Assembly: GCA_034440575.1 (NCBI GenBank)
Contig: JAOTOL010001648.1
Location: 743,501-807,500, forward strand
DNA from: Imbricaverruca yamaguchii
Lineage: Eukaryota > Arthropoda > Thecostraca > Neoverrucidae
Direction: 5' to 3'
DNA length: 64,000 bases
The notes below the pieces were generated by a model. The model saw nothing but the letters and a program-made list of their open reading frames with translations. It searched no databases and was not told where the DNA came from. The translations under genes and the position numbers were made by a program. Every line of letters starts with the position of its first letter. Position 1 is the stretch's first letter. Shown here one piece after another: positions 13,025 through 23,409 of this stretch.

Positions 13025-13552
13025 CGTGTCTATCGTGTAGAGAAACGGGTATCTACCGCATAGATCAACAGGTGTATGCCGTGTAGATAAATGAGCATCA
13101 CCCGTGTAGATAAGCGAGTATCTACCTGTATATAAGCGGGTGCATACCGTGCATATACCCACTTATCCACCAGTGTAGGATATCTACCATGTAGATAAGC
13201 GGTTACCTACTGTGTAGATAAGCGGGTATCCACCGTGTAGATGAGCGGGTATCTACCGTGTAGATAAGAGGATATCTATCGTGTAAAGCAGGGGGTATCC
13301 ACCGTGCAGAAAAGCAAATATCCGCCATGTAGATATGCGACTTGACCATGTGGATAAGCGGTTGCCTGCCATGTAAATAAGCGAGTATCTAGCATGTAGA
13401 TAGCGGGTATCTTTGATGTGGTTAAGCAGGTATCTACCGTGTAGATAGGCAGATATCCACCGCATAGATAAGCGGGCATTTGCCGTGTAGATTAGCGGGT
13501 ATCTACTGCGCATATTAGCGGTTAGATGACGTGTAGATCAGCGGGTATCTAT
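13025..13552. repeat. 23-bp hairpin-forming minisatellite
   Basis: About 23 copies of a 23-bp unit. The consensus unit contains a perfect inverted repeat, GTAGATA / AGCGGG / TATCTAC, so each copy can fold into a 7-bp-stem hairpin. Copies differ by a few substitutions. Confidence 0.92.
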
Positions 13553-13564
13553 CCTTGTGGTAAC

Positions 13565-13935
13565 CGGACAAATGTACGTAAAGCAAAGTTACGTATGGCA
13601 GATGTACGTACATTTGCGCATACGTACATCTGTTCACGTACTTTTGCGCATACGTCCATTTGCGCTTACGTACATTTGCGCATACGTACTTTTGCGCATA
13701 CGTACTTTTGCGCTTACGTACATTTGCGCATACGTACTTTTGCGCATACGTACTTTTGCGGTTACGTACATTTGCGCATACGTACTTTTGCGCTTACGTA
13801 CATTTGCGCTTACGTACTTCTGCGCATATGTACATTTGCGCATACGTACATTTGCGCTTACGTATATTTGCGCATACGTACTTTTGCACATACCTACAAT
13901 TGCGCATACGTACCTTTGCCATACGTACTTTTGCG
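13565..13935. repeat. 16-bp double-palindrome minisatellite, block 1
   Basis: About 23 copies of TGCGCA TACGTA CNTT, i.e. two 6-bp palindromes joined by a 4-bp spacer. The array resumes at 14845-14911 and 15048-15120, interrupted by a hAT-like MITE and then a SINE. Confidence 0.93.
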
Positions 13936-14708
13936 CATGGATGCGGAGCCGGAGCCGGAGCCGGAGCCGGAGTCGCCGGAGCCGGAACATTTTTCCCGGA
14001 GCCGGAGTCGGAGCCGCCGGGACATTTTACTCGTAGCCGGAGTCGGAGCCAGAGCCGTCAAAAGCAGGGCGGCTCCGACTCCGAAAGAGGTGCAAATTGA
14101 ACAAAATTAGCAAACGTGAAATGAACACATACCTAGTATGGTATGGTATGGGATGAAAATGCATTTTTAAAAGCCTAAATGTTTAAATATGAGTAACATG
14201 TAAAAACATCATCAAATAATGGTAGAATAACCAATAACCATATTCTAGCCTTAGTAGTCAATGCAAGAGTTCCATGTTTAGTTTAGTTAAGTTCATCGTT
14301 TCCATCATCAACGGGTTGTTGTACCTTATTAGAGATGAGGTCAAACATTACAATTTACAACAATGGTGTTCCTTGGACCGTTCACGGGATGGGGTGTGTT
14401 GTTGATTCGAGTCTCTCATCTTCTGATTGCCTCAATACGGCACGAAGCGAGCGTCAGTTTGGTGGTGGATTGGAGTTTAGGGGCGCGTCGACATCTAGGA
14501 TCATTTTGCGCCCATGTGAGCGTCAGTTTACGAGAGCATAACACCGAAAAGTGATATGGGTGGGGGCGGGTGTTTATTTAAGATAGATACAGGGTTTATA
14601 TGGGAAAGTTGCTTATAATTGTCTGAAGTTTGCGCCTCTGAGTGGTCGCGGCTAACTTTTTTTTACATCCCCTCTAGCTCTTAATGGATCGAGCACATTT
14701 GGGATGTA

Positions 14709-14740
<32 letters not shown>

Positions 14741-14844
14741 CCTGGGCATTTTTTGGAGCCGGAGCCGGAGCCGGACCGGGATACTTCCCCGGAGCCGGAG
14801 TGGGAGCCGGATCCATCCAAAATTTTCCCGGCTCCGCATCCCTA
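13936..14844. mobile_element. Non-autonomous hAT-like element (MITE)
   Basis: The ends are inverted repeats: CATGGATGCGGAGCCGG on the left and, read inward from the right, TAGGGATGCGGAGCCGG (15 of 17 identical). Both subterminal regions are rich in GGAGCC hexamers. The 8-bp CTTTTGCG flanks both sides (13928-13935 and 14845-14852), the duplication length typical of hAT transposons. The flank is itself tandem, but the right side repeats these 8 bases instead of continuing the unit, so a true target duplication is the simpler reading. The interior has no transposase frame. Confidence 0.72.
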
Positions 14845-14911
14845 CTTTTGCGCTTACGTACATTAGCCATACGTACATCTGCGCTTACGTACACTTGCCA
14901 TACGCACATCT
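14845..14911. repeat. 16-bp minisatellite, block 2
   Basis: Four diverged copies of the TGCGCA TACGTA CNTT unit continue the array to the right of the hAT-like element. Confidence 0.85.
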
Positions 14912-15047
14912 GCGCGTACCAAAGGTCCCGGGTTCGACTCTAGCGCCACTCAGGTATTTCCCAATCCCGCGGCCCACCGGCGAAACAGTGTGGGCGGCGC
15001 CATTAGCCGTGAATGTGCATAAAGTGTGTCGTGAACCAACCAAAAAC
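14912..15047 (+). mobile_element. tRNA-derived SINE, family 2, 5'-truncated
   Basis: A GGGTTCGACTCTAGCGCCACT segment (B box) is followed by the family body: CCCAATCCCGCGGCCCACCG, then the GCGCCATTAGCCGTGA segment, ending GTGAACCAACCAAAAACAAC. It is inserted within the 16-bp array. ACATCTGCGC occurs on both sides, but as array sequence it is weak evidence for a target duplication. Confidence 0.75.
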
Positions 15048-15120
15048 AACATCTGCGCTTACGTACATTTGCTTACGTAGATCTGCCATACGTACATTTG
15101 TCCTTACGTACATTTGTCCT
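15048..15120. repeat. 16-bp minisatellite, block 3
   Basis: Four to five copies of the same unit resume after the SINE, showing that one array was interrupted twice. Confidence 0.85.
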
Positions 15121-16429
15121 AGAATCATCCTTGTCGACAGAGAACGGAGCGCCCAATTTCAACTGGTTTCGGTGTTCGCGCCACGTGGTGAGCTGTCGAC
15201 GGAGCACGTGTGACATGGCGCGCCGGAAGTATGGCGCGCCAGAAGTGTAGCGCGCCGCGACAAGCTCGTTCTTTCAAACATGTATAGGAATACTTCACGG
15301 GAAATGTGGCGATGGGAGCTGTGAAAAGTATATATTTCAAAAATGTGTGTGATTGTGAGGGAGGAGAGCGGGACTTTGAACGCTGACATCAATATATTCA
15401 TGTTTGGTTAGTTATTATGGCTTTAGGGCGCATCGACTACATTGGTCATGTAGCGCCCAGATATTCATGTTCCAACGCTTGACAGTCAGGTCACTCAGTT
15501 CGACTTGAGAGCCAGCATGATGCGCAATTAGGCCCACCGGACAATCAAGGGCAATTGCTGAAGGCGCAGTTCGGTCCCACATTGGCCGTTGTGTATCACA
15601 CTGGAGGGCGTTTCATGTAGCGCCTCAACGGCCGCCTGTCTTCAGACTTGTAGGAAGAGCCAATGTCACCTCAGATACGACGCATTCATCGCATATTTTC
15701 ACACACAGAAAACAAAAGATCAAACTTATTCACCATATGTTTTGGCTACAAGCCGTTCGGTTTTCCGTCCCGTTGCATTGCGTGGTGCGCCAAAGGCTAC
15801 CTGATGGCCAGGCTAGATGCGAAGTGTCTGGCAAGTTTCACACGAACACGCCACTAAACACAGCCTGTGAGCAGGTCTGTGTGCTTCACAGGAAGCCCGT
15901 CATGAGAGCCCGTGAATATCCACAGGAAGAACTGATGGTAGAGATTAAAGAGAGTGGGTTGCAATACTAAAAGAATGAGAGAGGGAGAGGGAGAAAGACA
16001 AAGAAAGGAAGACATGAAATGTAGCATGGAAGCCAATGACGCTTGACAAGCGTAGTTGTCTGGTCGGGTCGAGCCAGATCGGGTCGCTCATATAGTGAAG
16101 TTTCTTCCGTGCATATAAGTATATTCGCTGGAGCTTCGCATTCTGCGGTACGTGGCCTTTTATGACGAGGGTGTATGCACAACAACATCCACATTTGGCC
16201 CCCACCCTGGTTCGCTACCAGGGAAGGCGAATATTGAACGCTACATGCCGGTGTTTTCTGAAATTATTTCGGGGAAATGCATGGAGACGATCGGCGGGCC
16301 CGAATGGCTTCGGGACCCACCACATAGGGTCTTACGTCAAAAGCTAGAGCTATTGTGGGAGGGAGGATGGGGAACAAGACCTCGCATGCATACCTACAAA
16401 TCGACACTCATGGCTGAAGGTTAGATTCT
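15121..16429. other. No gene recognised; one family-4 core
   Basis: Mostly unique sequence. A copy of the dispersed core listed separately lies at 15405-15460. A frame at 15589-15970 region is open but resembles no known protein. A (GA)-rich stretch occurs at about 15975-16010. Confidence 0.5.
15405..15460 (+). repeat. Dispersed family-4 core (subtype B)
   Basis: TTATTATGGCTTTAGGGCGC, then ATCGACTACATTGGTCATGT, then AGCGCCCAG. The same core recurs at 37590, 44823, 48404, 52990-53126 and 60885. Confidence 0.7.
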
Positions 16430-16755
16430 GGAGTTTAAGTAGAGGGATAGCACCCCAGCATCCCACCAGCGATTTAAAGAGAGGGCTAACGCCCCAGCAT
16501 CCCAACGGCAGTTTTAGGGAAGCGATAGCGCCCCAGCATCCCACCGGCAGTTTTAGGGAAGGGATAGCGCCCCAGCATCCAACCGGCGGTTTTAGGGAAG
16601 GGATAGCGCCCCAGTATCCCACCGGTGGTTTAAGAAAGTGATGCTGTCCCAGCATCCCACAGTTGATATGAAAGCGATAGCGCCCCAGCGTCCCACCAGC
16701 GGTATTTGGGAAGGGATAGCGCCCCAACATCCCACCGGTGGCTTTAACACGCGCC
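16430..16755. repeat. 39-bp minisatellite
   Basis: About eight copies of a 39-bp unit (TTTTAGGGAAGGGATAGCGC followed by CCCAGCATCCCACCGGCGG), diverging toward both ends. A - strand frame of 13-residue repeats crosses it only because 39 is divisible by three. Confidence 0.9.
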
Positions 16756-18078
16756 CTGGAGGGGGTGGGAAATCCGCCCACCCCTCTGGTTTTTCGTAAA
16801 TAACTCTAGATTTTACCGGCAGATATACGCCATTGTTTGTGTACCTCCTAATAAATGACCGGCGCGTTGTTTAAAGTTAGAAAAAATGAAAATCGACCGA
16901 AAATTTTTCGGGTTAAGGGTTGCTAAAGTAAAAAAAAAAAATTTAAGCTCCAGACCACAAATATCGGCGCTGACGCGCTTCCCGAATATTGGCAAAAAGG
17001 AAGTGTTCTTCGCAAGACTAGCGACTTGTTTGATGTGCATTGTCATGCTATATTGTTTCAAAGTAATGTCAAGTCACCGAGGTCAAGTCAGGTCAAGTTC
17101 ATGACAGGTTAACACACGCCCTGGAGGGGTGATGACGAAATCCAATCCCTCCGATTTTTCGTACATAACTCCATATTGTACCGGCCGATATACGCCAGTT
17201 TTTGCGTACCTGCTTAGAAATGACCGGCGCATTGTCTTAAAGCAAGACAAATGAAAATCGGCCAAATTTTTAAGTTAGGGGCCGTTAAAGTAAAAACAAT
17301 TCGCAGCGCCAGACCACAAAAATCGGCGCTGATGCGCTTCCCGTATATTAGCAAAAGGGGAGTGTTCTTGACAACACTAGCGACTTGTTTGATGCATATT
17401 GTTATGCTATATAATTTAAAAGTCATGTTAGGTCGCCGACGTCAAGTCAGGTCAAGTTCATGACAGGTTAATGAAACCAAACTTGGTCAACTGGAATGTT
17501 GTCATAAATGCAAATGACTCATGCGATTGATGTCCCTTTACATGTTACTCCCTACACATCCAGAAATCTACTGTTTGTCATTGTGTGCCTAAGCGTTTCC
17601 ATACTTTATTCATGTATTTCACTCCTTTCTTTGCGAAGCCGGTTGTGCCGAGCCGCCCAATGGAGCAGTCGGGTTGGCAGCCCGGTTCAGGTAACTGGAG
17701 CAGGTAATGACCTAATAAGGTGCTCCTATATAGGTGACCTGAAGTCAAATGGCGGATCTGGCATCTGTATTGCATCATTAGTAATGTCCAAAACATCATT
17801 AATGCCAATTTTGGAGCATTTAAACACAATCACAGCGACCCATAACAATGACAAGCCAAGCCACGCAAAACCAGAAAATTTTGTTATTTTGACCTCATTT
17901 GACCTTGAAGAAATTGACTTAATGTCATTAAATTTGCACACAATAGAGTTCACTATCGTGCCCATCTGCCATACGAATTTCGCTGCTCTAGCCTTAATAG
18001 GAGCCGAGATCTTAGGGGGCGGAATCCGCCCCCCTCCAGTGCGCGCAATTTTCAGAGGCCCTCCAGGGCGCGTGTTAA
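16744..18078. mobile_element. TTAA-flanked MITE (piggyBac-like), copy 2, with internal duplication
   Basis: The ends are a perfect 20-bp inverted repeat including TTAA: TTAACACGCGCCCTGGAGGG at 16744-16763 and its complement at 18059-18078. Inside are two tandem copies of a ~365-bp segment (about 16744-17108 and 17109-17473), the second also starting with TTAACACACGCCCTGGAGGG, one mismatch from the end. It shares CCCCTC-x-GGTTTTTCG with the element at 3082-3913. An open + frame of about 290 codons (17508-18386) runs past the right end and shows no transposase motif, so I treat the element as non-autonomous. Confidence 0.75.
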
Positions 18079-18573
18079 GAAAGGGTCCCCAATATGGCAT
18101 AATTTCGTCTGGCAAGGTTTGTCTGGAGCGACTTACAACTGACTTCACTTGGGTCAAATCCGAGCATTCCGAGCTCGCTCTCTCCCCCAGTAATGCTCAA
18201 GCAATGGGCTGCCGCAGGCAACACCGTAGATGCTCTGCATCATGGATGTGCCGTCTGTCCCAGGATAGGGATGGAAGTGTGTCGGTTTTCTGCCATTTTC
18301 GTGAAAAATTAACGCTTTCGGTCAGATTCATGTCCGACTTTTGGAATACCTTGATCCGGTCAGTCGCGAAATGTCAACGTGTCTAAATACTGTTTCAGCT
18401 TCCCACCTTATGTGATTTGTCGGAGCATCACTTTCCAATCAACTGAATATACTCGGACAAGGGAGCGGCATCAATCTAGATGTGCCCCAGCTGCAGGCGA
18501 TGGTTCCCCAGATGCTGCCGCGGTGACGACGGTCAGGTGGTATGGCCGTCCTCGTCTCTGACGATACCGGTCT
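18079..18573. other. No gene recognised
   Basis: Unique-looking sequence between the MITE and the satellite. No element or exon is evident. Confidence 0.5.
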
Positions 18574-20066
18574 GATGGCATGTCTGAGGAGACAGGTCCG
18601 CTGCGATGGTCCAGCTACAGACCACGGCTCCCTGGGCACCGTTGCGATGACGACCGTCAGACGGCATGTCTGAGGAGACAGGTCCGCTGCGATGGTCCAG
18701 CTACAGACCACGGTTCCTTGGGCACCGTTGCGATGACGACCGTCAGACGGCATGTCTGAGGAGACAGGTCCGCTGCGATGCCAACTCGGCATGTCTGAGG
18801 AGACAGGTCCGCTGCGATGGTCCAGCTACAGACCACGGTTCCTTGGGCACCGTTGCGATGACGACCGTCAGACGGCATGTCTGAGGAGACAGGTCCGCTG
18901 CGATGGTCCAGCTACAGACCACGGTTCCTTGGGCACCGTTGCGATGACGACTGTCAGACGGCATGTCTGAGGAGACAGGTCCGCTGCGATGGTCCAGCTA
19001 CAGACCACGGTTCCTTGGGCACCGTTGCGATGACGACTGTCAGACGGCATGTCTGAGGAGACAGGTCCGCTGCGATGGTGCCACCTTTGACATGCTAACT
19101 GAGAGACCACGGTTCTGGGCACCGTTGCGATGACGACCGTCAGACGGCATGTCTGAGGAGACAGGTCCGCTGCGATGGTCCAGCTACAGACCACGGTTCC
19201 TTGGGCACCGTTGCGATGACGACCGTCAGACGGCATGTCTGAGGAGAAGGTCCGCTGGGATGCCAATCGCATGTCTGAGGAGACAGGTCCGCTGCGATGG
19301 TCCAGCTACAGACCACGGTTCCTTGGGCACCGTTGCGATGACGACTGTCAGACGGCATGTCTGAGGAGACAGGTCCGCTGCGATGGTCCAGCTACAGACC
19401 ACGGTTCCTTGGGCACCGTTGCGATGACGACTATCAGACGGCATGTCTGAGGAGACAGGTTCGCTGCGATGCCAACTCGGCATGTCTGAGGAGACAGGTT
19501 CGCTGCGATGCCAACTCGGCATGTCTGAGGAGACAGGTCCGCTGCGATGCCAACTCGGCATGTCTGAGGAGACAGGTTCGCTGCGATGCCAACTCGGCAT
19601 GTCTGAGGAGACAGGTCCGCTGCGATGCCAACTCGGCATGTCTGAGGAGACAGGTCGCTGCGATGCCAACTCGGCATGTCTGAGGAGACAGGTTCGCTGT
19701 GATGCCAACTCGGCATGTCTGAGGAGACAGGTCCGCTGCGATGCCAACTCGGCATGTCTGAGGAGACAGGTCCGCTGCGATGCCAACTCGGCATGTCTGA
19801 GGAGACAGGTCCGCTGCGATGCCAACTCGGCATGTCTGAGGAGACAGGTTCGCTGTGATGCCAACTCGGCATGTCTGAGGAGACAGGTCCGCTGTGATGC
19901 CAACTCGGCATGTCTGAGGAGACAGGTTCGCTGCGATGCCAACTCGGCATGTCTGAGGAGACAGGTTCGCTGCGATGCCAACTCGGCATGTCTGAGGAGA
20001 CAGGTTTGCTGCGATGCCAACTCGGCATGTCTGAGGAGACAGGTCCGCTGCGATGCCAACTCGGCT
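18574..20066. repeat. Two-level satellite, 86-bp and 39-bp units
   Basis: To about 19440 the unit is mainly 86 bp, each starting GGCATGTCTGAGGAGACAGG. From 19440 to the end it is a 39-bp unit, about 16 copies, that keeps roughly the first 35 bp of the 86-bp unit and ends GATGCCAACTCGGC. Single 39-bp units are also embedded in the 86-bp block (18751-18790 and, truncated, near 19240). ATGCC-AACTC-GGCAT forms a short inverted repeat across the 39-bp junctions. Confidence 0.95.
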
Positions 20067-20361
20067 GGATGGCGTGCGGAGCCGGCCGCGGCTCGTGTCT
20101 GTAATCGGCGCAGCCGCGTGGCCCCGGGCGAGGTCGGCACTACCGGCGCCAGTGCCGAACTGCGCCGCAAACTGTGCCTCCTGTCGTCGGCCGCCGGCCG
20201 TGCCTGCCGACAGCCCTGTGTACCGTGCACCGTACAGTTCGTGTTGTCCGTGGAGATCCCAGTTGGAGTTCAGTGCGAGCCTCTGTCGAAGTCGGAATGA
20301 AGCGGCGTGGGTGTGTCGTCTTCGTCAGTTGTGTTGACGCCGCCACCTGTAGAGAGGTGTG

Positions 20362-20523
20362 GGGACGAGTAGTCTAGGGGTAAGTTCCCGTCTCACGATC
20401 GAGATTGTGGGTTCGAGTCTTACCTGTCGCTACTCTTCGCCCGCGACCAATTGGCGTGAGAGATTGGCGACGCTACATGATTCAACGATCGACGTGTCAT
20501 AACACTAATAACCACCACCACCA
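20362..20523 (+). mobile_element. tRNA-derived SINE, family 1, complete
   Basis: The head GGGGACGAGTAGTCTAGGGG carries an A-box-like segment, and GTGGGTTCGAGTC serves as B box. The family body follows and the copy ends in ACTAATAACCACCACC. The flanks CTGTAGAGAGGTGTG (20347-20361) and CTGTAGAGAAGTGTG (20524-20538) are a 15-bp target duplication with one mismatch. Confidence 0.92.
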
Positions 20524-20769
20524 CTGTAGAGAAGTGTGCGGAGAATCTGAAGACTTCATCTATCGAGCACTGTCTTGAGCGTAATGTTCAAGAAGTGCCT
20601 GAGGACTGGCTTTTTCACGTTGGTTCTCTCCGTTCAACAGCCGTGGCCTGTGATGCCAGGTTCCAGATTAGGAGTGGAGCAATGTATCACTTGACTCGTG
20701 CTGCTGCACCATTAGGTCAGAGGCTTAATGGGTTACCTTCCATCCAAGAAAGATACGCTATGTGTTACG

Positions 20770-21080
20770 AAAAACAATTTCTTGTGTCGAAGTTTCTGCT
20801 TCTCTTTGCTATAATATTTGTGCAAAAACATCGAGGTAGGGCTGAGGAATAGGATGTTCAGATATGCTAACGACATCAAGCTGGTAGGAGTGGCTTACAG
20901 AAGTGATCAATCTAGTAATCATTCAACTAGACATGGAGGACCTAAGAAGTAGGCTGATGAATGCAGATGTCTCTTAGCTATGAAAATTGTAAGGTTATGC
21001 ATCTGGGCGAACGTATGGGTCAATCAACTCATTTTACTTCGCACATTTCTCAGGATTAAAACGGTTTCGTATCCACGAAA
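20770..21080 (+). pseudogene. CR1-like reverse transcriptase fragment
   Basis: Pieces in different frames match the catalytic end of a non-LTR reverse transcriptase: RYANDIKLVG near 20860 (for the usual Y/F-A-D-D-T-K-L) and YENCKVMHLG near 20975 (for the conserved K-C-K-V-M-H-L-G). Stops and shifts lie between them. The catalytic ADD is AND in this copy. Confidence 0.65.
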
Positions 21081-22290
21081 ATTCATCCAGTTTTGTAGAT
21101 GTGCTGATATCATTCGTTCCCGATACAAAGGTTGCCAAATGCTTGTTTTTCCTTTCTGGGGGCTTTCCGCAAAGGGTGGCTTATTTCCTCGCTACATGCA
21201 ATTATTATCGGGCTAGTGGGCGATGGCGGGATGGGAGTTAGTCAACGCCGTCCTTCCACCACAGTGTGCTTTATTTAAAACCAAACAGTGTGACTAACCT
21301 GCGCCCCACTGGCGTCTGGAGTCGAACTCATCCCACTAGAGGAGTGGTGGGGTGAAGATTTCCTTCTGTGCCGAAAACTCAGAAAAGGCGCCCAGAAAAC
21401 GTCCCAAAGCAAGATGAAGTCCCAGGAGACGACAAACCATCGGTTGGAAGTACAGAAAGAGTACAGAATTGGCACAGAAAGGGAAAATTGTCATGGCATG
21501 TGCCACTCAATATCCCAGACCTATATCGAGGCACTCTCCTACACAAAGCTGCGCTACGTTCGGTGCTAGATTCTGGTTTATGTGAATTGTACACACTGAA
21601 TAGCTGATGGCTTGGGCAAGCAATTGCTGTGCATTTTCCTGGCGCCATTAGCCGTGAATGTGCGTAGAGTGTGTCGTGAACCACCCAATAAACATCTGTA
21701 CATTTTCCTCAGTAACGGTACAGCCAAGGCCTCGTGAAAATGTCATCATGCATTATTTTTTTATAACGCTTCGTGCACATGGAAAGCACCTGTAATCCTT
21801 GTCAGAGCTCTACACTAATGTCGACTGGTCGATAATCATCCGTTCAATATCGCCTAACTGCTTGGCAAAATTAGGCCTCAATTATTGCCATCAAATTTAA
21901 GCGCATCAATTTAAGTGGGTTGTTCGATGAGCATGACTTGGGCCGTAACGAAACTCGGCTTGGAAATTGTTTTTGAAAAGCCAAGAATAATTTTAAGCAC
22001 CAATGAAGATCACTTATTTGAGTCACTTAGTGCCGGTCTGGCCCGAATGGCACGGGTCCCATCAGGCGGCCCGCTTTTGAATGTGATCGGAGCGTAAGTA
22101 GCTGATTGCCGCGATAATCATGCAAAGAAATGTGTGACGTCAAAGCCGGTGCTTCTGGTCGGCAAATGGCGGAGATAATTTTAGCTCGCTCCTTATTTGA
22201 AGGCTATTTCAAGAGCTATGGCAAGCAAATCCTCCCGGCGCCGCCGCACACTCCAGTTATGGACTCGCGTGCCACGGGCGACACGTGACC
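21081..22290. other. No gene; one short SINE remnant
   Basis: Apart from the family-2 3' fragment at 21641-21696 I see nothing identifiable. Frames near 21368-21684 are short and unplaced. Confidence 0.5.
21641..21696 (+). mobile_element. SINE family 2, 3' end only
   Basis: It holds only the last ~55 bp of the family (GGCGCCATTAGCCGTGAATG through GTGAACCACCCAATAAACAT). The flanks TGTGCATTTTCCT (21628-21640) and TGTACATTTTCCT (21697-21709) form a 13-bp target duplication with one mismatch, so this is a severely 5'-truncated insertion and not a deletion remnant. Confidence 0.8.
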
Positions 22291-22293
22291 GCG

Positions 22294-23409
22294 CTGGTGC
22301 AGGCGACACTGCACTGGTCTGTGTGGTGCAGGCGACACTGCACTGGTCTGTGTGGTGCAGGCGACACTGCACTGGTCTGTGTGGTGCAGGCGACACTGCA
22401 CTGGTCTGTGTGGTGCAGGCGACACTGCACTGGTCTGTGTGGTGCAGGCGACACTGCACTGGTCTGTGTGGTGCAGGCGGCACTGCACTGGTCTGTGTGG
22501 TGCAGGCGGCACTGCACTGGTCTGTGTGGTGCAGGCGACACTGCACTGGTCTGTGTGGTGCAGGCGACACTGCACTGGTCTGTGTGGTGCAGGCGACACT
22601 GCACTGGTCTGTGTGGTGCAGGCGACACTGCACTGGTCGTGTGGTGCAGGCGACACTGTGTGGGCAGGCGACACTGCACTGGTCTGTGTGGTGCAGGCGA
22701 CACTGCACTGGTCTGTGTGGTGCAGGCGGCACTGCACTGGTCTGTGTGGTGCAGGCGACACTGGCACTGGTCTGTGTGGTGCAGGCGACACTGCACTGGT
22801 CTGTGTGGTGCAGGCGACACTGCACTGGTCTGTGTGGTGCAGGCGACACTGCACTGGTCGTGTGGTGCAGGCGACACTGCACTGGTCTTGTGGTGCAGGG
22901 CACTGCACTGGTCTGTGTGGTGCAGGCGACACTGCACTGGTCTGTGTGGTGCAGGCGACACTGCACTGGTCTGTGTGGTGCAGGCGACACTGCACTGGTC
23001 TGTGTGGTGCAGGCGACACTGCACTGGTCTGTGTGGTGCAGGCGACACTGCACTGGTCTGTGTGGTGCAGGCGACACTGCACTGGTCTGTGTGGTGCAGG
23101 CGACACTGCACTGGTCTGTGTGGTGCAGGCGACACTGCACTGGTCTGTGTGGTGCAGGCGACACTGCACTGGTCTGTGTGGTGCAGGCGACACTGCACTG
23201 GTCTGTGTGGTGCAGGCGACTGCACTGGTCTGTGTGGTGCAGGCGACACTTCACTGGTCTGTGTGGTGCAGGCGACACTGCACTGGTCTGTGTGGTGCAG
23301 GCGACACTGCACTGGTCTGTGTGGTGCAGGCGGTACTGTACCGGTCTGTGTAGTACTAGTGGCACTGCACTGGTATGTGTAGTACTGGTGGCACTGCACT
23401 GGTATGTGT
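22294..23409. repeat. 29-bp minisatellite
   Basis: About 38 copies of a 29-bp unit (TGCACTGGTCTGTGTGGTGC followed by AGGCGACAC). Most copies are identical; a few have GGC-for-GAC or 1-4-bp deletions. The last three copies are diverged. Because 29 is not a multiple of three and no copy has stops, all frames stay open for hundreds of codons on both strands. Confidence 0.97.

Noticed and set aside
13945..14080. Glu-Pro repeat protein (EPEPEPE)
   Set aside because: Translation of the GGAGCC hexamer array at the end of the hAT-like element.
17508..18386. Open frame of 292 codons
   Set aside because: It starts inside a MITE and runs across its end into unrelated DNA. No transposase or other family motif was seen.
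22294..23409. CRISPR-like regular repeat
   Set aside because: The 29-bp repeats are head-to-tail with no unique spacers, in eukaryotic DNA; it is a minisatellite.
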